Assembly (NCBI GenBank): GCA_905214265.1
Contig: CAJMLQ010000008.1
Location: 1 to 48,917, forward strand
Source: an uncultured bacterium
GTDB taxonomy: Bacteria > Bacillota > Clostridia > Oscillospirales > Ruminococcaceae
Length of the DNA stretch: 48,917 bases
Reading direction: 5' to 3'
Below, piece by piece: positions 1-6,542 of the stretch. The translations under genes and the position numbers were made by a program. The stretch's first letter is position 1; every line of letters begins with the position of its first letter. The notes below the pieces were generated by a model. It ran no database searches. It saw nothing but the letters and a program-made list of their open reading frames with translations, and was not told where the DNA came from.

Positions 1-317
1 GTATCGATGGAATCCAGGACCACCTGAAGCTTTTCGTTGGCCTTTTCCTCTGCGCGGCGCTCAGACATCCGGTAGACCAGAATTGCTACCAGAAGGACCG
101 GCGTCAGCACCAGCAGAAGCCCGACGATAAAAACCAGCGCCTTTTGCTGCACCACCAGATACGGAAGGGTCTGTCCCAGCCAAAACAGCCAGTCGATGAT
201 CACACCGCCGGAAACGCTGTCCAGCAGGACAAAAAGAATCGTAAAGATAAAAACGGCTCCCATCGCGATTCCGGCGACCAACCACACGCCAAAATGTCCC
301 CGTTTCCGCTTCTGCAC
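1..317 (-). CDS. Sensor histidine kinase, N-terminal part (cut by window edge)
   Basis: The reading frame runs off the left edge; about 105 residues are visible. It shows a basic N-terminus, a first membrane segment (VWLVAGIAMGAVFIFTILFV), an extracellular stretch of about 35 residues, a second segment (LVFIVGLLLVLTPVLLVAIL) and then the start of a charged linker. No catalytic motif lies inside the window. It follows the response regulator by 22 bases in the same direction, so it is most likely the cognate VanS-like kinase. I chose the GTG at 317 because a GGGGGA ribosome site lies 7 bases upstream; a TTG overlapping the regulator stop is a possible alternative. Confidence 0.8.
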   Translation of the reverse strand, partial: MQKRKRGHFGVWLVAGIAMGAVFIFTILFVLLDSVSGGVIIDWLFWLGQTLPYLVVQQKALVFIVGLLLVLTPVLLVAILVYRMSERRAEEKANEKLQVVLDSID

Positions 318-339
318 GCCGCTTCCCCCGCTTCCTTCT

Positions 340-1023
340 TCAATCAATTTTGTATCCGACGCCCCAGACGGTTTTAATGAACCGGGGCTTTCCCACCGGC
401 TCATTCATCTTTTCCCGAAGATGCCGGATGTGGACCATAACCGTGTTGTTGCTGTTGAGGTATTTTTCTCCCCAGACCTCTTCAAAGAGGCGCTCGGAGC
501 TGATGACCTGCCCACGGTTCTCGCAGAGCATCCAAAGAATGTCGAATTCGATGGGGGTCAGGAACAATGGCTTTTCGTTGAGTGTGCATTCGTGGGTACG
601 GCGGTTGATGACCAGGCCGGAAAAGTCGATAACGTCTCGGGAGTCCGCCTGGGCACCGTTATAGCGGGTGGAGCGGCGCAGCTGCGCCTTCACCCGCGCC
701 ACCAGCTCCAGAGGGTTGAAGGGCTTGGTCACGTAATCGTCGGCGCCAATGGTCAGACCGGTGATCTTGTCCATGTCCTCCACCTTGGCGGTGAGCATGA
801 TAACGGGAAAGTTATAAGCCTCCCGGATCTTGCGGCAGAGGGTAAAACCGTCCATGACGGGCATCATGACATCCAGGATCGCCAGGTCCAACTCAACTTC
901 CCGGACACAGCGGAGGGCATCCCGGCTGTCGTAGAATTTATAAACCGTATAGTTTTCGTTTCGCAGGTACAGCTCCACCAGATCGGCGATCTCCTTTTCG
1001 TCGTCTACCACCAGGATATTCAT
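340..1023 (-). CDS. OmpR/PhoB-family response regulator, VanR-like
   Basis: A full-length 227-aa two-domain regulator. The receiver domain (about 1-120) has the acidic pair DDE near residue 7, the phospho-acceptor Asp in LAILDVMMP and the switch Lys in YVTKPF. The C-terminal winged helix (about 130-227) ends with the typical TVWGVGYKID. The sequence strongly resembles VanR of enterococci over its whole length (for example the start VDDEKEIADLVELYL). It sits between a small membrane protein and the sensor kinase, with a GGGAGG ribosome site before the ATG. It presumably controls a cell-envelope response. No vanH, vanA or vanX gene is present, so the similarity does not show glycopeptide resistance. 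Confidence 0.93.
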   Translation of the reverse strand: MNILVVDDEKEIADLVELYLRNENYTVYKFYDSRDALRCVREVELDLAILDVMMPVMDGFTLCRKIREAYNFPVIMLTAKVEDMDKITGLTIGADDYVTKPFNPLELVARVKAQLRRSTRYNGAQADSRDVIDFSGLVINRRTHECTLNEKPLFLTPIEFDILWMLCENRGQVISSERLFEEVWGEKYLNSNNTVMVHIRHLREKMNEPVGKPRFIKTVWGVGYKID

Positions 1024-1044
1024 GGGGCGCTCCTCCCTTCTTCT

Positions 1045-1293
1045 CTATTCCTGTCCGCTGGATTCCAGCTGAACCGGACCGCTGAACTGCGGGGCCTGCC
1101 ACACAGCCGCAAAGCGGGGTTCGGCGGGAGGCTCCGGCGTATCGGGCTGAAAAAGTTCACGAAGCTGGACATATAGGCCGAGCACCACTGCCGCCAAAAG
1201 GCCCAGCAGAACAGCGCATACGGCAAGCGCCCTGCCCCAGCGGGAGCGGCGCATCTTTTTCGAATAAGAAGGATACGGCGTCATAGAAAGCAT
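1045..1293 (-). CDS. Small single-pass membrane protein, unknown function
   Basis: An 82-aa protein not recognised as a known family. It has a basic N-terminus (SKKMRRSRWGR), one hydrophobic segment (about residues 22-46) and a proline-rich extracellular tail. The ATG at 1293 has an AAAGGTGG site 8 bases upstream. It is the first gene of the minus-strand operon ahead of the response regulator (22 bases apart) and kinase. By position it could be an accessory membrane factor for the two-component system, but this is only inference from neighbourhood. Confidence 0.6.
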   Translation of the reverse strand: MLSMTPYPSYSKKMRRSRWGRALAVCAVLLGLLAAVVLGLYVQLRELFQPDTPEPPAEPRFAAVWQAPQFSGPVQLESSGQE

Positions 1294-1359
1294 CGTAAGA
1301 CCACCTTTCGGGGAAATCCAATCTGCACGGAGGAAGGGTGTTGCAGTATTTCGTCTTTT

Positions 1360-1411
1360 ATTATAACGAAAGCTCCGTCAAAATGCCTTCAAAAATGCTT
1401 AGTCAAGCCTT
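1360..1411 (-). promoter_or_regulatory. Promoter of the two-component operon with tandem repeats
   Basis: On the minus strand a TATAAT box (1360-1365) precedes the small membrane gene. No good -35 lies at 17 bases. Instead two tandem copies of a TCAAAATGC-type unit (1378-1388 and 1389-1400 on the plus strand) and a weaker third (from 1403) occupy that place. Direct repeats with about 11-base spacing next to a poor -35 are typical of activation by OmpR-type regulators, so autoregulation is plausible. The binding itself is inferred. Confidence 0.45.
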
Positions 1412-1420
1412 AATTCTTTC

Positions 1421-2122
1421 TTAAATTTGCGATTTTCCTACAATTCTCCCCTCCAACAGGACGGGAAGCTCCGCCAGCGTGCGGATGCGGAAGTCCGGCT
1501 CCGGCACACCGGGAAGCAGCCGGGACCCGTCCCGCTCCAGCAGACAGACCGGAATCCCGGAGCGGTGGGCGCCCAGAATATCGGCAGCGCTGTCTCCGAC
1601 ATGGAGGAGGTTTTCCGGGGCGATGCCGGTCTCCTCCAGGAGCTTTCGGAAAAATCTCCCGCGGAGATCCTGCTTGTAGGCGGCCAGCTCCTCGGAGAGG
1701 AATATGGGGCCGTGGGGAAGCTTTTCCAGGACCGGGCCGGCCATTTCCGCGTCGGCGTCGCTGGCGATGAAAACCGGCACGCGGGCGGAAGCCCACTCCA
1801 GGCAGGGGCGCGCATCCGGATAAAGCTCTGCGCAGCCGTGTTCGGCGCGAAAGATATCCGCCGCTTCTGCAGGGTCGGCGGGAATTTCCAAGGCTTTCAG
1901 GACGGTTTCCATCCGCCGGGCAAAAAACTGCCGCATGGGGACGAATTCTACAGCGGCTTCCTGGAAGCCCTCCGGCAGGCTGGCCCTCAGCAAGGCCGCC
2001 GCTTTCTGCGCCAGCTCCGGCGAAAACCGGTCTCCCAGGATTCTCCGCCAGACGGCCGGGACCCGCGGGTGGATATCTGCAAGGGTCTGAAAAATGTCGA
2101 AACTCATCGCCGCAAAGGCCAT
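1421..2122 (-). CDS. HAD-family hydrolase
   Basis: A 233-aa protein with the four HAD motifs in order: motif I SFDIFQTL (nucleophile Asp9), motif II Ser in FIASDAD, motif III Lys in AYKQDLR and motif IV GDSAADILGA. It likely hydrolyses a small phosphate ester in the cytosol; the substrate cannot be told. In motif I the residue two after the nucleophile is Phe, not the Asp acid/base of common HAD phosphatases, and the next position is Gln. Haloacid-dehalogenase-like members also lack that Asp, so phosphatase activity is not assured. The start has a GGGAGGGG ribosome site. It lies downstream of copA-csoR but is separated by a terminator hairpin. Confidence 0.8.
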   Translation of the reverse strand: MAFAAMSFDIFQTLADIHPRVPAVWRRILGDRFSPELAQKAAALLRASLPEGFQEAAVEFVPMRQFFARRMETVLKALEIPADPAEAADIFRAEHGCAELYPDARPCLEWASARVPVFIASDADAEMAGPVLEKLPHGPIFLSEELAAYKQDLRGRFFRKLLEETGIAPENLLHVGDSAADILGAHRSGIPVCLLERDGSRLLPGVPEPDFRIRTLAELPVLLEGRIVGKSQI

Positions 2123-2138
2123 GCTGTTCCCCTCCCAT

Positions 2139-2171
2139 CAAAAATGCCGGACGGTGGAACCCGCCCGGCAT
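2139..2171 (-). terminator. Rho-independent terminator behind csoR
   Basis: Read on the minus strand, the arms at 2161-2171 and 2144-2154 form an 11-bp stem with one G-U pair and a six-base loop, followed by five T. It ends the copA-csoR transcript. A TATAAT at 2184-2189 (minus) lies upstream of this hairpin, so transcripts from there towards the HAD gene would have to pass it. Confidence 0.75.
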
Positions 2172-2213
2172 CCGTCTGTTTCATTATACTCCGCCCGCCG
2201 GAAAATGTCCAGT

Positions 2214-2474
2214 TCAGGGCAACGAACGATCGATCAGAGCGGTCAATTCGTCGATTTTTGAGGTGTCTCCGTTTTCCACAGCCTCCTTGACGCAGGATTC
2301 CATATGGGCCTTGAGGACTTCCTTGTTAGCCTTGCGCAGGATCGCCTCCGCAGCCATGATCTGGTGGGCTACGTCCATGCAGTAGCGGTCGTCCTCGATC
2401 ATCCGAAGGATCCCGTCGATCTGGCCCCGGGCCGTCTTCATCAGGTTCGCAACCTTCTGGTGGTCTGCTTTCAT
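2214..2474 (-). CDS. csoR: CsoR-family copper-sensing repressor
   Basis: An 86-aa, all-helical regulator of the CsoR/RcnR (DUF156) family. The Cu(I) ligand set of CsoR is complete: Cys32 in helix 1-2 (DRYCMDV) and the His57-x3-Cys61 pair (KAHMESC). In the family, apo-protein binds a GC-rich palindrome and releases it on binding copper. The gene follows copA by 39 bases on the same strand, and the copA promoter carries a fitting palindrome at 5052-5069, so the operon is most likely autoregulated by copper. Confidence 0.92.
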   Translation of the reverse strand: MKADHQKVANLMKTARGQIDGILRMIEDDRYCMDVAHQIMAAEAILRKANKEVLKAHMESCVKEAVENGDTSKIDELTALIDRSLP

Positions 2475-2513
2475 AATCGTTCTCCTTCGATGTTAAAGTG
2501 CTCCACAGCGGCC

Positions 2514-5036
2514 CTAAGGCTCCGGATACTCTATGGAGGTCACCGAATATCCGGCATCCTCTACGGTCCTGCGGAGGGTCTTATCCGGTACTGCTTGGGC
2601 CATGCGGACCCTGGCGGTTCCGGTGTCCAGGGAGACTTCCGCCTCCACGCCCAGGGCTTCCAATGCCTGAGTGACCCGGCCGGTGCAGTGGCTGCAGGTC
2701 ATGCCGCTGACATGCAGGACCACGGTGCGGATTTCTGCCGGAGAGTTGGGGATCGGGCAGGGGGCTGGCTCATGGCTGACTTTGAAAAAACGCAGGCGCA
2801 GGGCATTGAGCACCACGCAGACAGAGCTCAGGCTCATAGCTGCCGCGCCGAACATAGGATTCAGCTTCCAGTTCAGGGCAGTGTAGAACACGCCCGCCGC
2901 CAGGGGGATCCCCAGGCTGTTGTAGCACAAGGCCCAAAAGAGGTTTTCCTTAATATTCCGGATGACGGCGCGGCTCAGGCGCACGGCTGTTGCCACATCC
3001 CGGAGGTCACCTTTCATGAGGACAATATCGGCGGATTCGATGGCCACGTCGGTCCCCGCGCCGATGGCCAGTCCCACGTTCGCCCGGGCCAGGGCCGGAG
3101 CGTCGTTAACGCCGTCGCCTACCATGGCGACCCGGCAGCCCTGCTGCTGCAGGCGGCGGATCTCCTGCTCCTTTCCGTCGGGGAGGACCTCGGCGACGAC
3201 GGTTTCGATGCCGGCCTGCTTCCGGATGGCTTCGGCCGTCCGGAAGCTGTCACCGGTGAGCATGACCACGGAAAGGCCCAGCTTTTTCATTTCCGCCACC
3301 GCTTCAGCGCTGGTTGGCTTGATGGTGTCCGCCGCCGCGATTAGGCCGCTCACGGCTTTTTCATTGGCAAAATAGAGGACCGTCTTGCCCTCGCCGGCCA
3401 ACTGCTCCGCTCGGAAGGCAGTGTCCAGCAGGTCGACGCCCTGCTCCTCCATCAGCTGGCGGTTACCCGCAAACCAGCGGCAGCCCTCCAGCGTCACCTC
3501 GATACCCCGTCCTGGAATGGAGCGGAAGGCCTCCGGCTCCGGCAGGGTCAGGCCCTTTTCCTCCGCAGCGCGGACCACCGCCTCTGCCAAAGGATGCTCC
3601 GAACGGCTCTCCATAGCCGCCGCCAACCGCAGAAATTCCTCCGGGCTGCCGCTTAAAGGAATGAGGTCAGTGACCTTCGGCGCGCCTTCGGTGACAGTGC
3701 CGGTCTTGTCCAACACCACAGTATCCACCAGGTGGGCAGTCTCCAGAGCCTCGCCGGATTTGATCAAGATGCCGTTTTCCGCGCCTTTTCCTGTCCCTAC
3801 CATGATGGCGGTGGGGGTTGCCAGGCCCAGGGCGCAGGGGCAGGAGATCACCAGGACCGCGATGCCGATGGAAACCGCAAAGGCCGCGCCGTATCCCAGG
3901 GCCAGCCAGACCAGCGCCGACACCAGGGCAATGGCAATGACGATGGGAACGAAGACGCCGCTGACCCGGTCCGCCAGCTTGGCAATGGGAGCTTTTGAGG
4001 AGGCGGCTTCCTCCACCAAGCGGATAATCTGGGCCAGGGCGGTGTCAGAGCCTACCTTCCGGGCCTCCATTTTCAAGAAACCTGCCTTGTTGATCGTCCC
4101 GCCGGTGAGCTTGTCACCGGGCTGCTTTTCCACGGGGATGCTCTCGCCGGTGAGGGCGGATTCATCCACTGAAGAGCTTCCCTCCGTGACAACGCCGTCC
4201 ACCGGCACCCGGGCGCCAGGACGGATCAGGACGACGTCCCCGGGAACGACCTCCTCCGCGGGGATCTCCTGCTCCGCACCGTCCCGCTCTACAAAGGCGG
4301 TTTCCGGTGTCAGGGCGATGAGCTTGGTGATGGCCTCGGAGGTCTTGCCCTTAGACCGGGCCTCCAAAAATTTCCCAAGGGTGATCAGGGCTAAAATCAT
4401 CCCCGACGTCTCAAAATAAAGATCCATGGAGTATTGATGCACCAACTCCATATCCCCGTGGCCCAGGCCCCAGCCAATGCAATAAATGGCCCAGATCCCG
4501 TAAACAATGGCGGCGGCCGATCCGATGGCGATGAGAGAATCCATATTGGGCGCCCGGTGCCAAAGAGCTTTGAAGCCGCCGGTGAAATATTTGTGGTTGA
4601 CCGCGACGATGGGAAGGCAGAGAAGCAGCTGGGTAAAGGCGAAAATCATGGCGTTTTCGTGGCCGAGAAAAATTTTCGGCAGCGGCCAACCCATCATGTG
4701 GCCCATGGACAGATAGAAAAGCGGGATGAGGAATGCAAAGGAGACGATCAGCCGACGCTTTACGCTGGACGACTCGGCGTCCGCGGCTTCCTGCGCGGTC
4801 CCGCCGCCTTTTTTGTCCGCTGCCGTGCCCTCCGGAGAGGCTCCGTAGCCCGCATTTTCCACGGCCCGGACAATCGCAGCGGCATTGGTTTTTCTTTCGT
4901 CATATTCGACGGTCATGCTGTTGGTCAGCAAGCTGACGGCGACTTTATCCACGCCGCCTACGCCTCCCACTGCCTTCTCCACATGGGCGGAACAGGATGC
5001 GCAGGACATGCCCGCCACCTGAAATTTCTGTTTCAT
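2514..5036 (-). CDS. copA: Copper-exporting P1B-type ATPase
   Basis: An 840-aa P-type ATPase that pumps Cu(I) out of the cell. In order: an N-terminal metal-binding domain with GMSCASC (residues 9-15), membrane helices, the actuator TGES motif, the ion-binding CPC in SCPCALGLATP, the phosphorylated Asp in DKTGT, the nucleotide-binding HP motif (SEHPLA) and the hinge GDGVNDAPA. After the last helix it has a second heavy-metal domain with GMTCSHC near residue 777, separated by a Cys-containing linker. The C-terminal domain resembles a fused CopZ-type chaperone. A strong promoter with CsoR-type operator precedes it, and csoR follows. Confidence 0.96.
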   Translation of the reverse strand: MKQKFQVAGMSCASCSAHVEKAVGGVGGVDKVAVSLLTNSMTVEYDERKTNAAAIVRAVENAGYGASPEGTAADKKGGGTAQEAADAESSSVKRRLIVSFAFLIPLFYLSMGHMMGWPLPKIFLGHENAMIFAFTQLLLCLPIVAVNHKYFTGGFKALWHRAPNMDSLIAIGSAAAIVYGIWAIYCIGWGLGHGDMELVHQYSMDLYFETSGMILALITLGKFLEARSKGKTSEAITKLIALTPETAFVERDGAEQEIPAEEVVPGDVVLIRPGARVPVDGVVTEGSSSVDESALTGESIPVEKQPGDKLTGGTINKAGFLKMEARKVGSDTALAQIIRLVEEAASSKAPIAKLADRVSGVFVPIVIAIALVSALVWLALGYGAAFAVSIGIAVLVISCPCALGLATPTAIMVGTGKGAENGILIKSGEALETAHLVDTVVLDKTGTVTEGAPKVTDLIPLSGSPEEFLRLAAAMESRSEHPLAEAVVRAAEEKGLTLPEPEAFRSIPGRGIEVTLEGCRWFAGNRQLMEEQGVDLLDTAFRAEQLAGEGKTVLYFANEKAVSGLIAAADTIKPTSAEAVAEMKKLGLSVVMLTGDSFRTAEAIRKQAGIETVVAEVLPDGKEQEIRRLQQQGCRVAMVGDGVNDAPALARANVGLAIGAGTDVAIESADIVLMKGDLRDVATAVRLSRAVIRNIKENLFWALCYNSLGIPLAAGVFYTALNWKLNPMFGAAAMSLSSVCVVLNALRLRFFKVSHEPAPCPIPNSPAEIRTVVLHVSGMTCSHCTGRVTQALEALGVEAEVSLDTGTARVRMAQAVPDKTLRRTVEDAGYSVTSIEYPEP

Positions 5037-5051
5037 AAAGCCTCCTTATCC

Positions 5052-5069
5052 CACCCCCGGTGGGGGGTG
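5052..5069 (-). promoter_or_regulatory. CsoR-type operator
   Basis: An interrupted palindrome, CACCCCC (5052-5058), four bases, GGGGGTG (5063-5069), lies between the -10 box and the copA start. GC-rich palindromes of this kind are the known CsoR binding site. Its place just downstream of the transcription start fits repression. Confidence 0.75.
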
Positions 5070-5079
5070 TTACGCTATC

Positions 5080-5108
5080 AGTATAATCTGGCTTTTTTAA
5101 TTTGTCAA
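5080..5108 (-). promoter_or_regulatory. copA promoter (sigma-A type)
   Basis: On the minus strand TTGACA (5103-5108), a 17-base spacer and TATACT (5080-5085). The match to the vegetative consensus is near perfect, so expression should be set by the operator next to it. Confidence 0.85.
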
Positions 5109-5265
5109 GGCCATATTTGCTCAAACAGAATTAGTATGGCAAAATATCCGGGCTTCTATCCCGCAGCGAGACAGAAGTCCGGGAGCAATTTTTGGAGGGA
5201 ATGGTCCGGCGCAGCCGCGGCATACTAGATTCGGACGCCGGAAAACGTCCGGAAAGGAACCCACC

Positions 5266-5433
5266 ATGAAAGACTATTATCTCGGAATTACCGACCTGCT
5301 GGATCAGGACCTGACCAGCTACGAATATTTCTATTCCCTCCCACCGGAACTGCAGTCAAAGGTTTTTGCCAAGGATATCGCGTCCTTTGCTGAGATGCAG
5401 GCATACGTGGAGGAGTTGAAGGGGCTGGAGTAA
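5266..5433 (+). CDS. Small acidic protein, 55 aa, unknown function
   Basis: The ATG at 5266 follows a GAAAGGA ribosome site and opens a 55-codon frame beginning MKDYYLGITDLLDQ and ending in an amphipathic acidic helix (YVEELKGLE). It has no signal peptide or membrane segment. I do not know its function; small proteins of this pattern seem familiar from related clostridia, which I cannot verify here. A weak promoter candidate (TTGCTC at 5117, CAAAAT at 5140) lies upstream. It stands alone between the divergent copA promoter and the amidohydrolase promoter. Confidence 0.6.
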   Translation: MKDYYLGITDLLDQDLTSYEYFYSLPPELQSKVFAKDIASFAEMQAYVEELKGLE

Positions 5434-5461
5434 TCCGGCTCCTTTTTTGATTTGGATGCAA

Positions 5462-5490
5462 TTGACAATTGTGTAAAAAAGCAGTAAGAT
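5462..5490 (+). promoter_or_regulatory. Promoter of the amidohydrolase gene
   Basis: TTGACA (5462-5467), 17 bases, TAAGAT (5485-5490). The 5' leader that follows holds a short imperfect hairpin (around 5508-5529) before the start at 5557. Confidence 0.7.
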
Positions 5491-5556
5491 AAAGAAACAG
5501 AAAAATCTCCGACCCACCAGGTTCGGAGCCTGAATAAAAATCCCGGCGAGGTTTTT

Positions 5557-6351
5557 ATGCTGATTGATTTTCACGTACACTGCTTTCCGGACCGCGTCGC
5601 TGACAACGCGATCTGCCAGCTCAAAGCCAACGTCCATTACGCGCCCGCCACGGACGGCACCTTCGGCGACTTATCCGCCTGTCTGAAAGAATGGGGCGTC
5701 GGACGGGTAGTCTGCCTTAACGTGGCCACCAACGCCCACCAGCAGGCAAGTGTCAACAATTTTGCCGCTTCCATCAACAACGGAAGTTCCATTTTCGCCT
5801 TTGGATCGGTCCACGCGTCCACGCCGGCTGCTGAGCAGGAGCTTTACCGCATCGCGGACCTGGGGCTGCGGGGCATCAAACTGCACCCGGACTACCAGGG
5901 GATCGATCTGCTGGACCGGCGGATGTTCCCGATCTATGACACTGCCTCAGAGCTGGGGCTGCTCTGCGTATTTCACTCCGGGTGGGATCCCGCTTCCCCG
6001 GACCGCACCCGCGTTACGCCGGACGGCGTCCTGCGGCTTCGGCGTCTCTTTCCTCGGCTGCGGGTCATTCTCGCCCATCTGGGCGGTCTTGCCATGTGGG
6101 ACGAGGTGGAGGAGAAGCTGGCCGGAACCGGCGTTCTCATGGACACGGCCCTGATCCGCGGAATGATCTCTCCGGAACAGGCCGTCCGCATCATCCGGAA
6201 AAACGGCGCAGAAAATATTCTTTTCGGCTCCGACGCCCCCTGGCAGTCCAGCCGCGCCACCGCAGATTTTCTCGACAGTCTGGCTCTCTCCGCCACAGAA
6301 AAGGACCGGATTTTTTACCGGAACGCGGAAGAATTGCTGGAAATCCGCTGA
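5557..6351 (+). CDS. Metal-dependent amidohydrolase (Amidohydro_2 / TIM-barrel)
   Basis: A 264-aa cytosolic protein of the amidohydrolase-2 type (ACMSD-like fold). Visible metal and active-site motifs are the N-terminal DFHVH, the Lys in GIKLHPDYQG, the His in VFHSG, AHLGG and the C-terminal Asp in FGSDAPW. The substrate is not predictable from sequence; the family includes decarboxylases and hydrolases of small organic acids. It has its own promoter and lies 190 bases before secA, which has a separate promoter. Confidence 0.85.
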   Translation: MLIDFHVHCFPDRVADNAICQLKANVHYAPATDGTFGDLSACLKEWGVGRVVCLNVATNAHQQASVNNFAASINNGSSIFAFGSVHASTPAAEQELYRIADLGLRGIKLHPDYQGIDLLDRRMFPIYDTASELGLLCVFHSGWDPASPDRTRVTPDGVLRLRRLFPRLRVILAHLGGLAMWDEVEEKLAGTGVLMDTALIRGMISPEQAVRIIRKNGAENILFGSDAPWQSSRATADFLDSLALSATEKDRIFYRNAEELLEIR

Positions 6352-6388
6352 AATGCCTTCGGTGTGCGAAGAATTCACAAAATTCCCC

Positions 6389-6417
6389 TTGCATGAGATT
6401 GGAAAAACGAGTATAAT
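6389..6417 (+). promoter_or_regulatory. secA promoter
   Basis: TTGCAT (6389-6394), 17 bases, TATAAT (6412-6417). The leader to the secA start is about 120 bases long and GC-rich; no leader motif was recognised in it. Confidence 0.75.
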
Positions 6418-6542
6418 AAACTGTAATTGGGTGTTTTGGCCCATCCGCCGGACGGCGCCAAAACGCAAAAAATTAGAAACCGGGCCCTCCGGCGCCGGCA
6501 GAGTTTTGGATTCAAAACTCCGAAAGGAATGGTCAAACAGCA

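Noticed and set aside
340..1023. Vancomycin-resistance locus
   Set aside because: The regulator is VanR-like, but vanH, vanA/B and vanX are absent in the window; such regulators are common outside resistance clusters.
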